This document shows, piece by piece, positions 9,182 to 17,032 of a stretch of 17,795 nucleotides of DNA. A program made the position numbers and the translations under genes. The DNA lies in NCBI GenBank assembly GCA_027578815.1, contig JANBTH010000418.1, positions 1 through 17,795 on the forward strand, given 5' to 3'. The DNA comes from Coemansia sp. RSA 1804. Taxonomy: Eukaryota > Kickxellomycota > Kickxellomycetes > Kickxellales > Kickxellaceae. The notes under the pieces are model-generated. The model was not told the DNA's origin. It ran no database searches and was given only the letters and a program-made list of their open reading frames with translations. The stretch's first letter is position 1. Each line of letters begins with the position of its first letter.

Positions 9182-9762
9182 AGGTTGTCGGATTCCGTAC
9201 AGCCGCAAGTGTGCATGTATTGTTTTTATATACAGTCTAGCACATTTTTGGTTATCTATAGCTTGGGCTTTTTGTTTGAAATCACATTTTTTCTATCCAA
9301 ACTAAAAACATACTGCTGAGTAAAGTCGAGAAAGTGGCAATTTCTTTAGCGTAATTATTAACATTTGGCATTCTATCTTGTCCATTAGGGTCGATATATA
9401 ATGACACTTGTCGTTTGCCTTGAAATATGATGTATAGATTTATTGTGTGTGTGTGCTTCCAGGCTAAAGAACAAAAAGAAGCCTCGAAAGCAGTAATCGT
9501 TGGAGCTGGTGAGAAAATCCCACTTACGATAATTCGGCAGTAAGCCGTCGTCTTTGTTCGAATTGAGTAGTAGTAACTAATGCCACTGTTACGGTTCAAC
9601 TCTGCCAATGCCGCCATATGCGATGGAGCTAATGAGCAGATGTCGTGTCCCTTCCTCCATTGACTTCTGGGCCTGACAGAACTACTATTTTCACTTCTCA
9701 CTTTTGCTGTGCTTGTTTAAAAGCATTTTCATATATGATAACGACAGCACCAATAATTAAAT
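9182..9762. other. Intergenic: RPS26 3' end and promoter of the 7TM gene
   Basis: Transcripts of RPS26 should end here and those of the next plus-strand gene begin. A (GT)n run sits at about 9443-9453. A minus-strand frame of about 110 codons from an internal ATG near 9617 has no recognisable content and is not called. No clear TATA box precedes 9763. Confidence 0.5.
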
Positions 9763-11174
9763 ATGGATAAGGTGACCAACACTACGCTAGTATACAGCTA
9801 CACTCTGGGCAATGAGTATCCGCCACCGATGATAGAGTATGATCCAATACGATGGATTGCGTACCTAATATCAGCGCTGTTCCCGCTGCTGATGATCCGT
9901 GTTCTGATGATAGCACGACAAGCACAAAGACTGTGGCTGTGTTCGGCAAGTCTAGCATCGCTGCTAATGTTTATCTCGCTGTTGCTTCGCGGAGCCATGG
10001 GAAAGTCGGACGGAGACGCGTTCCGGATGTATGAGACGCAGATGGTTCTGCATCTTTGCTCTGGACTCATGCTTGTTGGGTTGCTGCTTGCGTTTGCAGC
10101 CAGATGGTAAGTTTAAATGTGTGGTTTTTTTTGCGTGGCATGTTATAATTGTCGGTATTTAGTTACATATGTTGCTTAGTATTCGCGAAAAGAAAGAAAA
10201 GGAGCGTAAATAGCACAACTCTTGTCAAGGACATGTACAAAATATTTGTTTCAAGCTGCTGTGCTTTGGGTTTACTTTTCTTGGAAGGAAGGCAGAGATT
10301 ATTTTTTATGAAGAAGGGCTTTGTCTTTATTATTTTTGGCTGTACATTATGATGCTGGTACGAACGAGTAAGAGCGTCAGTGAGCAATAATGGCTTACCA
10401 GCGACTAAAAGCCAAGCGCTACGTCCTTTTGTTTGCTCTTGTTATTGTTGTTTTCTGCTATGAATTAGGGTTGAGGTTGCGAGTCAGGGAATGGTCAGAA
10501 TGTTTTTGATGCATCTGGGACTTGGGTATACGGTTGCGGCACTGGTGTGCACCTGTGTCGGGTTTCCTCTGGCGTTTGATGCTGTCGAGGAGCACCGGAT
10601 AAGTGGATACAGACTGGTGTCGGTATCGCTTATAGTGTCGTTGGGAATGAGTCTGCTGGGCACGATGCTTGTCATGTACCATGCAACCGTAGCAGAGTCT
10701 GCTCCAACAGGCGCAAAGATTCCGCATCCGCTAGCTGAACAGCGAGTAGCGATGATTGTTGCACCCGCAGTCTTGTTGTTGATATGGGCATCATTTGAGC
10801 TGGCACGGATGTCGCTGCCAATGAGCAACGTGGCAAACACAAGCGATGCACTTTACTACTGTTTGGCGGTGCTGCCCTTGGCCGGAACCATGGTTCTGTG
10901 GACAGGCAATGCCGAGGAGTATTTTGCTGGAAATGCAGGAGAAATACAAAGGGAGGAAGTCAACAGCTGTCGCGAAACAGAAGCAAGCATCCAGACCGCT
11001 GTGCACGGCAACTCGATGAGGCAGATCCGATTTGGCGGGGCTACTAGTGTGGATAGAGAGGGCGGTGCAGGCTTCTGCTGCTGCTGCTGCGGTGGCAGAA
11101 CGTCGGTATTTGGAACGTGCGAAAAGTGCAAGCACGAGCGGATGATTCAGCGTGCAATGCTAAAGTATGTCTAG
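9763..11174 (+). CDS. Seven-transmembrane protein, possibly RTA1-like, Cys-rich tail
   Basis: Exons 9763-10106 and 10469-11174 give 349 aa. Donor GTAAGT splits the Trp codon TG|G, and acceptor ATTAG at 10464-10468 restores it. Hydrophobic segments fall at about 31-51, 57-76, 93-112, 130-150, 163-184, 206-226 and 241-261, so seven transmembrane helices are predicted. The short N-terminus has an N-T-T glycosylation sequon (residue 6), and the tail of about 88 residues is probably cytosolic. The helix spacing and the segment FRMYETQMVLHL before helix 3 recall fungal RTA1-like lipid-translocating or stress-resistance membrane proteins, but the match is loose and other 7TM families are possible. 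The tail has five consecutive cysteines (318-322) followed by C332-x2-C335, which suggests palmitoylation or metal binding. Its stop codon overlaps the stop of the convergent gene. The gene call is good; the family is a guess. Confidence 0.7.
10107..10468 (+). other. Intron of the 7TM gene
   Basis: The 362-base intron has a consensus donor GTAAGT at 10107-10112 and acceptor AG at 10467-10468. GACTAAAA near 10401-10408 may be the branch site. Splicing restores a Trp codon and joins helix 3 to the helix 4 leader without loss of frame. Confidence 0.75.
11076..11090 (+). repeat. (TGC)5 encoding a five-cysteine run
   Basis: Five perfect TGC units in frame within the 7TM gene, reading Cys x5 (residues 318-322). 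Repeat-length change would alter the number of cysteines in the tail. Confidence 0.85.
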
Positions 11175-11848
11175 GGCATTTCATCCGGCTGCTGCAGAGG
11201 CGTGTTGCTTGTGAGCGGCTGTGGATGTTCCTCTGATGTGATGTGGCCGAAGATGTAGCTGCTGCCGACGACTGATCCCTTGTAGAAGATTGGACCGCTA
11301 AGATTGTACATGCCAATATCGATTATAAGCCCAGCATTGGAGACAATAGCAATCATGCGTGTCTGGTCGTCGCTAGGACATATTTGCTCGTCAACGGGAG
11401 CAATGCAGAAGTTGGAGGGCAGGTCGATTATAGAAATGACTCTCCGACCTCTCAGCAGAGTAGCATCGTCACAAAGCTCATGGACAGCAGTTCCCGTCAG
11501 GAACCTTCCCCAGCTGTGCACTAGAGCGACATTGGCGGCATGGATCTTTTCGGCAAAGCTCAAGAGAGGACGCTTGTCAAGAGGAAATGAGACGTCTGCG
11601 TTGGCTGCCATCATGAACGGAACAAGGTCCTGTGGCTTTGGATCGTTGGCATGGTGTGTGGTGGACTCGACTGGCGGGGTCGGAAGTGAGGATAGGATTG
11701 GCATAGAGGCAAACCCCGGATATTGGTTGCCCTGCATATAAGAGTTTGTCTGGCGACGTCTTTGAGACTGCCGCCGATGCTGCTTCTGCGATGCTGGGCG
11801 AGCGCATGTTTGACGCGCAACAGAGCCCGTGCGGATAGGTGATGACAT
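11171..11848 (-). CDS. Hypothetical protein, convergent with the 7TM gene
   Basis: Not recognised. A 225-aa frame runs from the ATG at 11846-11848 to TAG at 11171-11173. The first 40 residues are basic and Gln/Arg-rich (including QKQHRRQSQRRRQTNS), then a Pro/Ser-rich linker runs to about 85. The following 110 residues look folded, alternating hydrophobic strands and turns (HSWGRF, GRRVISIIDLP, RMIAIVSNAGLIIDIGMY, SSYIFG). This pattern could be beta-propeller blades. HSWGRF followed by IAIVSN-x-G is faintly like the last blade of Atg18/WIPI PROPPINs, but the FRRG motif and the rest of a propeller are missing, and no upstream exon was found. A competing frame overlaps the N-terminal half on the same strand, so the true start may be an internal Met (38 or 49) or lie upstream across an intron. 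No TM segment. Confidence 0.5.
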   Translation of the reverse strand: MSSPIRTGSVARQTCARPASQKQHRRQSQRRRQTNSYMQGNQYPGFASMPILSSLPTPPVESTTHHANDPKPQDLVPFMMAANADVSFPLDKRPLLSFAEKIHAANVALVHSWGRFLTGTAVHELCDDATLLRGRRVISIIDLPSNFCIAPVDEQICPSDDQTRMIAIVSNAGLIIDIGMYNLSGPIFYKGSVVGSSYIFGHITSEEHPQPLTSNTPLQQPDEMP

Positions 11849-12437
11849 TCAAAGGCTGGTCTGGCAACGCATAGGTTGATATGATGTTACTTGTATTATG
11901 TACCCACAATATGACATGGAAAATAAAGCAGCGCTTAAATAAACCAAGAAGAAGGGGGGGGCGACGGACTGGATAATAAAGAAACCAAATACGGTGGGAG
12001 GGAGAGCTTTTTTTCAGAGTAATCGGACAGATATAAGATATTGAGACATGGATGGCGCGGGATGTGCTGTTTATAAGTAAGCAGCGCGAAGAAGCGGGCA
12101 AAATGGCCCGGTGAAGGCAGGGAAAGACATGCTTCTCCTCAACAGTGGAGAAGAGCGAATAACGCACATTCAGCAAAAGCGCTTGTTTATTGTTGTTTCT
12201 TGGGGAATGGAGGGGGGCAGGATTTGCAGGCCCAACTCGGGGGCGCCGTGATGCCAAAACGCGGCTTGCAACCAAAACAATGGAAACGGCGAGTGTCTTT
12301 CACTTCCATCCAGCTTCAACAGAGAAAGAGGACGCGGATGCAGACCTTCTTCATTCACTCACACTGGCGGGATAGCAAAGCAACCCAGCGCCCCCTTTTT
12401 TTCTGTCAGCCTACAAAGGCCCGCTTTCCATCTGCGC

Positions 12438-12467
12438 CCCCCTCTCTCTTTCTCTCTCTCTTTCTCA
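12438..12467 (+). repeat. CT-rich pyrimidine tract
   Basis: Thirty bases consisting almost only of C and T with CTCTCT and TTTCTC units. Such tracts are common just upstream of fungal transcription starts, so this may mark a rightward promoter, though no long gene follows. Confidence 0.5.
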
Positions 12468-13489
12468 CCCCGCGCTCATGGCACGGGTGCGCTGGGCTAC
12501 TAGCTGCGGCCATGGCGAGGGAAAAGAGACAGGGCACCAGTCTGTATGTTCGCTGTAGCCTCACTGTACTCGAGCAAAAAATGGCGAAATAGTCAACCCC
12601 CATTGTTCTCTGCCAGACATCTTGAAGCGCGAGCGTCAGAGCCATAGAAAGGGAAAAGCTCTAGCCAAACCGCATCTGTGCTTGAATCACGGCAATAAAG
12701 TTCAGACGCATGCATGCTTTCTGTATTGAAAGCCCGGACATCAGCAGCCTAAATTTGCATGATCGGTGCCGTGTAGTGCGTAAATTCCTTTTGTGTATAT
12801 ATATTATTCGGGTATAAATTCTATCCGCGTAAATATGCTTGTCAGCACAAAAATATTTCTCTTCCCTCTGCCAACGCATTTGCTTGCTGGAGCGGCGCTA
12901 TCAGCCAGATAAGAAAGAGCTTGTTTTGTGTCTTTAGAATACTCGCAAAGAACGCTGATACCAGCCTTTTGGCGCTCTTGACCTCCAGACAATACAATAC
13001 AATAAAAGCTATGTGTGGCTGGATGGGACGCCTTGTCAGAAGGTGACGGGTTGGTTAAACGGGGACGTAAAAAAATACAAATAGAGCAGATAAGCCAGGG
13101 TGTATGGTGCTTTTTTGACTATCGGTTTCTGCCTGAGGCATTTTTTTCCTAGCCTGTCACATGTACAGTGAGCGAGCATCTCCTTCCACATTTGGCATTT
13201 ATAGTATGTACACTCTGAGTGTAGATTTACTCACAAGACTGTTGCTGAACTCGCATAGCACGATGCAACCAATGCTTCCAATTAAAGAAAACAAATGTTC
13301 CCTTTTCCCTAAAGAAGCCGAGAGGAAATAAGAAAATAAGTAGTAAACAGCAGCGATGTATGCATGTCCAATTCTGTGGTTTGATGAGCTCTGAAAGTAT
13401 ACACATGCATTCAGCGCTACACATGTGTATGCACCGTTTGCTGGTAATGCCATTGCACAATAGCGCTACATGCCAAATACATATTTCGA

Positions 13490-13507
13490 ATTACAATTAC
13501 AATTACA
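13490..13507 (+). repeat. (ATTACA)3 tandem repeat
   Basis: Three perfect ATTACA units, followed after three bases by two GCTATT units (13511-13522). A short simple repeat with no apparent function. Confidence 0.85.
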
Positions 13508-13903
13508 TTTGCTATTGCTATTGGTTTTGATATTATTGATATTAAGGGGTTTTACAGAGTCTGTAAAAATGAGTATTTACACCTGTAAGTGTTCTACTAT
13601 ACTGTCAAAAAGATAAAATAATAAAACGGTGTATTGTCTAAACTGACATTTAAAATAGTGCCGCAGCTCTGGCATCTTTTACCAGATCAGCGGCAAGATA
13701 AAGGTGGATAGAACAAGCATAAATGCTTAACGCAGCAACAACAACGGCAACGCCAACGCCAACAATGGACGGCTGCTTATTTTTCTTTTTACGATCTATG
13801 GATTTCTATTTAGCACATCCCCTCGTTTCTTGAAGGGTATTGACACAGCCCAGTGGTTGGCAGTTTTTTAGTGTGTGTGGAGGGATCGAAGCAACAACTA
13901 GGG

Positions 13904-14011
13904 CTAATTAGTATCGGGATTGCATGTGAGGCCGTGTTTGCACAGGTAGCATGGGCAGGGACGTTCGTAGCACACGAAAGCTGGGGCGGTGGTAGAGGTT
14001 GGAACACACAT
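13904..14011 (-). CDS. Candidate small cysteine-rich peptide (35 aa)
   Basis: Low-confidence call. The ATG at 14009-14011 has an A-rich context (AAAAAATG) and is the first ATG after a TATA box on the same strand, 112 bases upstream. The 35 codons mostly end in C or T, as in genuine coding sequence. Six cysteines occur, including VCYERPCPCYLCKHGLTC (C14-x4-C19-x-C21-x2-C24-x5-C30), which could bind metal or form disulfides. The TAG stop lies within TACTAATTAG, which also looks like a branch site and acceptor, so this may be the first exon of a longer spliced gene. I found no donor and acceptor that join it in frame to the membrane-like frame downstream (13650-13795). No signal peptide is visible. 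Function unknown. Confidence 0.22.
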   Translation of the reverse strand: MCVPTSTTAPAFVCYERPCPCYLCKHGLTCNPDTN

Positions 14012-14121
14012 TTTTTGCAGCAATTTGCTTGTAAGATCGGTCTATTACAGCGAGAACAATGAAAGCAAAGATGGTATAGCTACAATAATAGAATAGAGAG
14101 AAGAGACAGCCGAGCAGATTG

Positions 14122-14130
14122 CCTTATATA
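14122..14130 (-). promoter_or_regulatory. TATA box, leftward
   Basis: The minus strand reads TATATAAGG, a full match to TATAWAAR, in DNA where no large gene is called. A start of transcription about 30 bases on would be near 14095, ahead of the small Cys-rich frame at 14011. Confidence 0.45.
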
Positions 14131-14616
14131 CGAATATCCCCGAGTATCCAAAGGAAAATAAAACAAAGAATGAAGGAGAGAAATATCGTCCGGATGCACT
14201 TGCTGGGCAGTCCCTGTCTCATCAATCTCAACCATCACAAATCGCAAACACAGCATGAGACGACAGCTGTAAGAAGCATCAGAAAATAAAGAAAAGCAAG
14301 CAACATCCAACATATTTTCAGACAAAATGTAGATCGCCACCGCCACAAAAGCGCAAAAGCATGTTTTGAATGTGATTGATATTTCCAGACCGCAAGCAAC
14401 GCCAGAGCAGAAGCAGATGGATATATGGTACGGTTTGGCGGGCCAAGACCATATTCTTTCTTTCTCTCTCTCTCCAGTTTATCCTTTTTCGGCAGACAGA
14501 GTATTTATCTGTCACTTGAAAAGGGGGCGCCACACAACAGCTCTCCCCAGCCAAGATGCATATATTGAGCGCCAAGTGGCTGCTCGCGGGCTTCAATGCT
14601 AACACCGCAGGCGCTC

Positions 14617-14633
14617 TTTTTTTTTGGGGGGGG
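14617..14633 (+). repeat. T9G8 homopolymer junction
   Basis: Nine T followed directly by eight G. Both runs are prone to length variation and sequencing error. Confidence 0.85.
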
Positions 14634-14962
14634 TATTTGTTGTAAATAAACCGCCAGCAAACGGTATGTGGCTTTTTGCGCTTCTCAAAGCAACAACAAG
14701 CTCTTGGTCTCTGCCGGAAAAGGCATACATTTAAAATAAATGTGTTTGTTGCCGGCAGCTCACATTTGGGGAATAAAGTGATGATCCATTTGGTTTCACG
14801 CCATAAATCAAACAACGTCCAAAGTCGTGAGAAAAGCAAGAAAATATTATGAAATGTTAGGGAAAAGAAGAGTATGAACAGAGAAAGAAAGCGCTTGCGA
14901 ATCAAATCAATCCGCCAGCCATGGAAGGATAGATGAAAGGAATTAGCATTACGATGATCGAC

Positions 14963-16423
14963 TTAGAGCGCAAACGAGGGCGAAGTGGCAGCCTGGGCGG
15001 CCAGACGCCTCTCGTACTCCTCCATGCGCTGCGCCATGACAGCCCTTTCAGACTCCATATCGGCGACCAGCTGCGAAAGCTTGCTGTTCTCGGTCTCCAG
15101 CTCCGACACGCGGGACTCGAGCGTCTCAATGCGCAGGATCTTGCGCATACGCGAGCGACGAGCAGCATCGGTGTTCTTCTTGCGCTTCAGCGCTGCCGCA
15201 TCAAGAGACTGGCAATGGGCATCATTCTCCTCCTCCGCCTCATCGATGGGCTCTGCTGCCATCGCATCGGCGGCAGCAGAAGGCTCTGGGCTGGCTTCCT
15301 CCTCGGCAAAGTCGCACGAAGCAGCGGCATCGTCTGACTGCTGGGCACAGCTGTCGCCCATGAGCTCGGCAAGAATCTTCTCCTTCTGCTTCGAGTTGGA
15401 GGTGCGACGACGCTTCAGCGCAAGCTGCGGAGGCAGCGACGCAAGGAACTCGGTGTCGCGACGCTTGCGCTGCTCTTCAACGCTTAGTCCATCGAGATCC
15501 ACGCTCGCATCAAACTCAGGCGCAGCAGAAACAGCAGCAGCAGCAGAAGCTTCGTGATGGTCGCTGGGCTTTGCAGCCTTGGGCTTGGGCTTGCTCCTGG
15601 GCTTAGTAGCCTTCTTGATGGCACGGACAGGAGCAGCTGAAGCAGCAGCCTTGGGCGGCTCAAAGTCCGCACGAGTAGCAGCCGCTGCAGCAGGTGAGCC
15701 GCTGAACAGGCTAGAGATATCGGCAGTCCAGTCAACAGCGTCTGGCGCAGCGGTGGAAGGCAGCTGAAGCGACGCCAACGAGGCAGAGCGCTTCGGTGCG
15801 GCCACCGGCTCCAGCGCGGCTTCTGGCGAAGCAAGAGAGCTCGACAGACCGGCCGCAATCTCCGGAAACAGCGCCGCGGCATAGTCGGCCACAGTCAGAA
15901 CGCCAGGAAACATGCGCGTCTGCTGCTGAGGCGACACCGAAGCAGCGGGCGTCGCAGCCGCAGAGGTAGCTTGCAGAGTGCTGGCAATGCTCAGCGCAAG
16001 GTCGTTGGCAATGAGCGGAGAGCTGCCGGCAGACAGGGCAGACGATGGCGGGCTAAGCGATGGCGCGGCAGAGTAGGCGCCAAAGGAAAAGTGCGGTGCA
16101 GAAGTGGCAGCAGCAAGCAGCACATTCTGGCCCATGTCAGGCGAGGCAATGGCAGTGGAGGGCGGAGTGACGGCTGAGGCGATCCAGTCCTCAAACATCG
16201 TCTGCTGGGTGTCTGGATACGTCCAGGTCTCGTAGCTGTCAGCCCACGGCGGCATAATGTAGGCGTTGGTTCCGTCGTGCTGCGCAAGCGCAGGAGCCGG
16301 CTGAGCGGCGTCAACAAGTGAGAAGATCTTGTCCATGTTTCTTGGTTTTCTGGAAATAGCAGTGGTGGTCTGTAAAGAGGCTGCGGTGGTAGCAGATGGT
16401 TGTGGCTTGGCAAAGCGAGGCAT
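14963..16423 (-). CDS. GCN4: Gcn4/Cpc1-type bZIP transcription factor
   Basis: Gcn4/Cpc1 proteins activate amino-acid biosynthesis genes on starvation and bind TGASTCA as homodimers. The protein is 486 aa with its bZIP at the C-terminus. The basic region 413-428 (KRKKNTDAARRSRMRK) has the N-x7-R signature (N417, R425), and N417, A420, A421, S424 and R425 match the five DNA-contacting residues of yeast Gcn4. The zipper has L435, L442, L449, M456 and M463 at heptad spacing and Asn446 exactly where Gcn4 has its buried core Asn. Upstream the protein is Ala/Ser/Pro-rich with aromatic-acidic patches like Gcn4 activation clusters: about 58-80 (Trp/Tyr/Phe-rich) and VDWTADISSLF at 230-240. A basic stretch lies at 269-284. 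Translation may instead start at Met30 (16334-16336), which begins MDKIFSLVDAAQ. No intron is apparent. The leader carries two uORFs. Confidence 0.88.
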   Translation of the reverse strand: MPRFAKPQPSATTAASLQTTTAISRKPRNMDKIFSLVDAAQPAPALAQHDGTNAYIMPPWADSYETWTYPDTQQTMFEDWIASAVTPPSTAIASPDMGQNVLLAAATSAPHFSFGAYSAAPSLSPPSSALSAGSSPLIANDLALSIASTLQATSAAATPAASVSPQQQTRMFPGVLTVADYAAALFPEIAAGLSSSLASPEAALEPVAAPKRSASLASLQLPSTAAPDAVDWTADISSLFSGSPAAAAATRADFEPPKAAASAAPVRAIKKATKPRSKPKPKAAKPSDHHEASAAAAVSAAPEFDASVDLDGLSVEEQRKRRDTEFLASLPPQLALKRRRTSNSKQKEKILAELMGDSCAQQSDDAAASCDFAEEEASPEPSAAADAMAAEPIDEAEEENDAHCQSLDAAALKRKKNTDAARRSRMRKILRIETLESRVSELETENSKLSQLVADMESERAVMAQRMEEYERRLAAQAATSPSFAL

Positions 16424-16450
16424 GGCTGGTATTCCTTTGCTGGGTAAACT

Positions 16451-16555
16451 TCAATGAATCAAAAAGCACGAGTAGTAGATGCAGTCACACTCGGTGGTGG
16501 TGGTGGGTTGCTTGTGTGTCCGAAGACATTTTGTCAATGTTACAAACGACGCCAT
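16451..16555 (-). promoter_or_regulatory. Upstream ORF 1 in the bZIP leader (34 codons)
   Basis: The minus-strand ATG at 16553-16555 has a strong context (A at -3, G at +4) and opens 34 codons ending at TGA 16451-16453, leaving 27 bases before the bZIP ATG. The uORF is in the same frame as the main ORF but separated by its stop. Ribosomes that translate it would have little distance to regain initiation competence, so it is predicted to be inhibitory. Confidence 0.55.
16485..16529 (-). promoter_or_regulatory. Upstream ORF 2 in the bZIP leader (14 codons)
   Basis: The minus-strand ATG at 16527-16529 (context ACAAAATGT, A at -3) encodes MSSDTQATHHHHRV and stops at TGA 16485-16487, 61 bases before the bZIP ATG. 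It lies wholly within uORF 1 in another frame, so a ribosome can translate only one of the two on a given pass. Its four-His run comes from a CAC repeat. Confidence 0.5.
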
Positions 16556-16606
16556 TATGAACAAAATGTTCGATAGGGCGCAAGGTTTGTATACTATATC
16601 AGACTA

Positions 16607-16613
16607 TTATATA
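16607..16613 (-). promoter_or_regulatory. Likely TATA box of the bZIP gene
   Basis: The minus strand reads TATATAA about 185-190 bases before the bZIP ATG. Initiation some 30 bases on would start the transcript near 16580, just upstream of both uORFs, which would place them in the leader. Confidence 0.5.
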
Positions 16614-16856
16614 GGGGTATGTTAAGTAAGATGATGTCAAGCGGGGGTACGCTTGACAGTTTAGAAGAAACGAGCAGCCATCGTGGCCATATTATGCTCG
16701 TATAAATCTTCTAAAAGGGGGTTAAAAAGGCAGGTGAGCTGCAAGAAAGCCAAGGCACCAGGGAAGATATAAAAATATGGTGCAGTAGATAAAATAGAAT
16801 AGATAATAGTGGGCTTTGGAGGAAACGTGCGCTCAGACCTGCGACAGTTCAAGATG

Positions 16857-16866
16857 ATTGCGCAAT
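16857..16866. promoter_or_regulatory. ATTGCGCAAT palindrome upstream of the bZIP gene
   Basis: A perfect 10-base palindrome identical to the consensus half-site pair of C/EBP-type bZIP factors, about 245 bases upstream of the predicted bZIP TATA box. Use by a fungal bZIP is inference. Confidence 0.35.
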
Positions 16867-16999
16867 AGAGTATGAGCCAGCAAGAGTGCAAACGAGAATG
16901 GCAAAATAAAATTTTGGAGCCTTCTGCGATAAGTGGGAAAATAAATTGATTCAGGAGCGATAGAGAAAAAAGAGAGAAAAGGGGAAGAGAAAAAGATTT

Positions 17000-17006
17000 T
17001 GAGTCA
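17000..17006. promoter_or_regulatory. TGAGTCA, consensus Gcn4/AP-1 site
   Basis: A full match to TGASTCA, the binding site of the protein family encoded next door. It lies 18 bases before a rightward TATA box (17025-17032) and about 580 bases upstream of the bZIP ATG, so it could serve a rightward gene, autoregulation, or both. Confidence 0.45.
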
Positions 17007-17024
17007 CTAGAGGAGGGCGACGGG

Positions 17025-17032
17025 TATATAAA
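17025..17032 (+). promoter_or_regulatory. TATA box, rightward
   Basis: TATATAAA on the plus strand, a full TATAWAAR match, just right of the TGAGTCA site. It suggests a rightward transcript starting near 17060, but no convincing coding region follows within the window: the ATG frame at 17270-17542 (90 codons) spans poly-T and poly-A tracts and is doubtful. Confidence 0.45.

Larger units (their letters stand above)
11849..14962. other. Long intergenic region without a confident gene
   Basis: About 3.1 kb. 11849-12280 should contain the promoter of the gene ending at 11171. An ATG in strong context (AACAATGG) opens a 31-codon frame at 12280-12375 (+). A CT-rich tract lies at 12438-12467. A minus-strand ATG frame of 84 codons at 13199-13453 has two hydrophobic stretches but no other support. 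Tandem ATTACA (13490-13507) and GCTATT repeats follow. On the minus strand a TATA box at 14122-14130 precedes a small Cys-rich frame (separate entry), and a frame with one membrane-like segment lies at 13650-13795. The rest, 14131-14962, contains a T9G8 run (14617-14633) and the bZIP 3' flank. No tRNA, snRNA or transposon was recognised. Confidence 0.4.

Noticed and set aside
9585..9606. GTTCAACTC resembling a tRNA T-loop
   Set aside because: The flanking bases do not form a five-pair T stem and no cloverleaf can be built around it.
9282..9701. Minus-strand frame of 139 codons between RPS26 and the 7TM gene
   Set aside because: Starts at GTG; the ATG-started part has no recognisable motif and lies in the expected RPS26 3' end.
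11577..12275. Minus-strand frame of 232 codons overlapping the hypothetical gene
   Set aside because: It overlaps the N-terminal half of the 225-aa frame in another phase and crosses likely promoter DNA; composition does not look like a folded protein. It remains a small doubt about the true N-terminus at 11171-11848.
12280..12375. 31-codon plus-strand frame with strong start context
   Set aside because: Too short to call alone, no donor site inside it, and no recognisable peptide; noted in the region entry only.
14770..14800. GTGATGA box C match
   Set aside because: No CTGA box D follows within a plausible distance.
14318..14905. Minus-strand frame of 195 codons downstream of the bZIP gene
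   Set aside because: No ATG at its listed beginning, Phe/Leu-rich start from T-rich DNA, and it crosses the T9G8 run; no domain or splice support.
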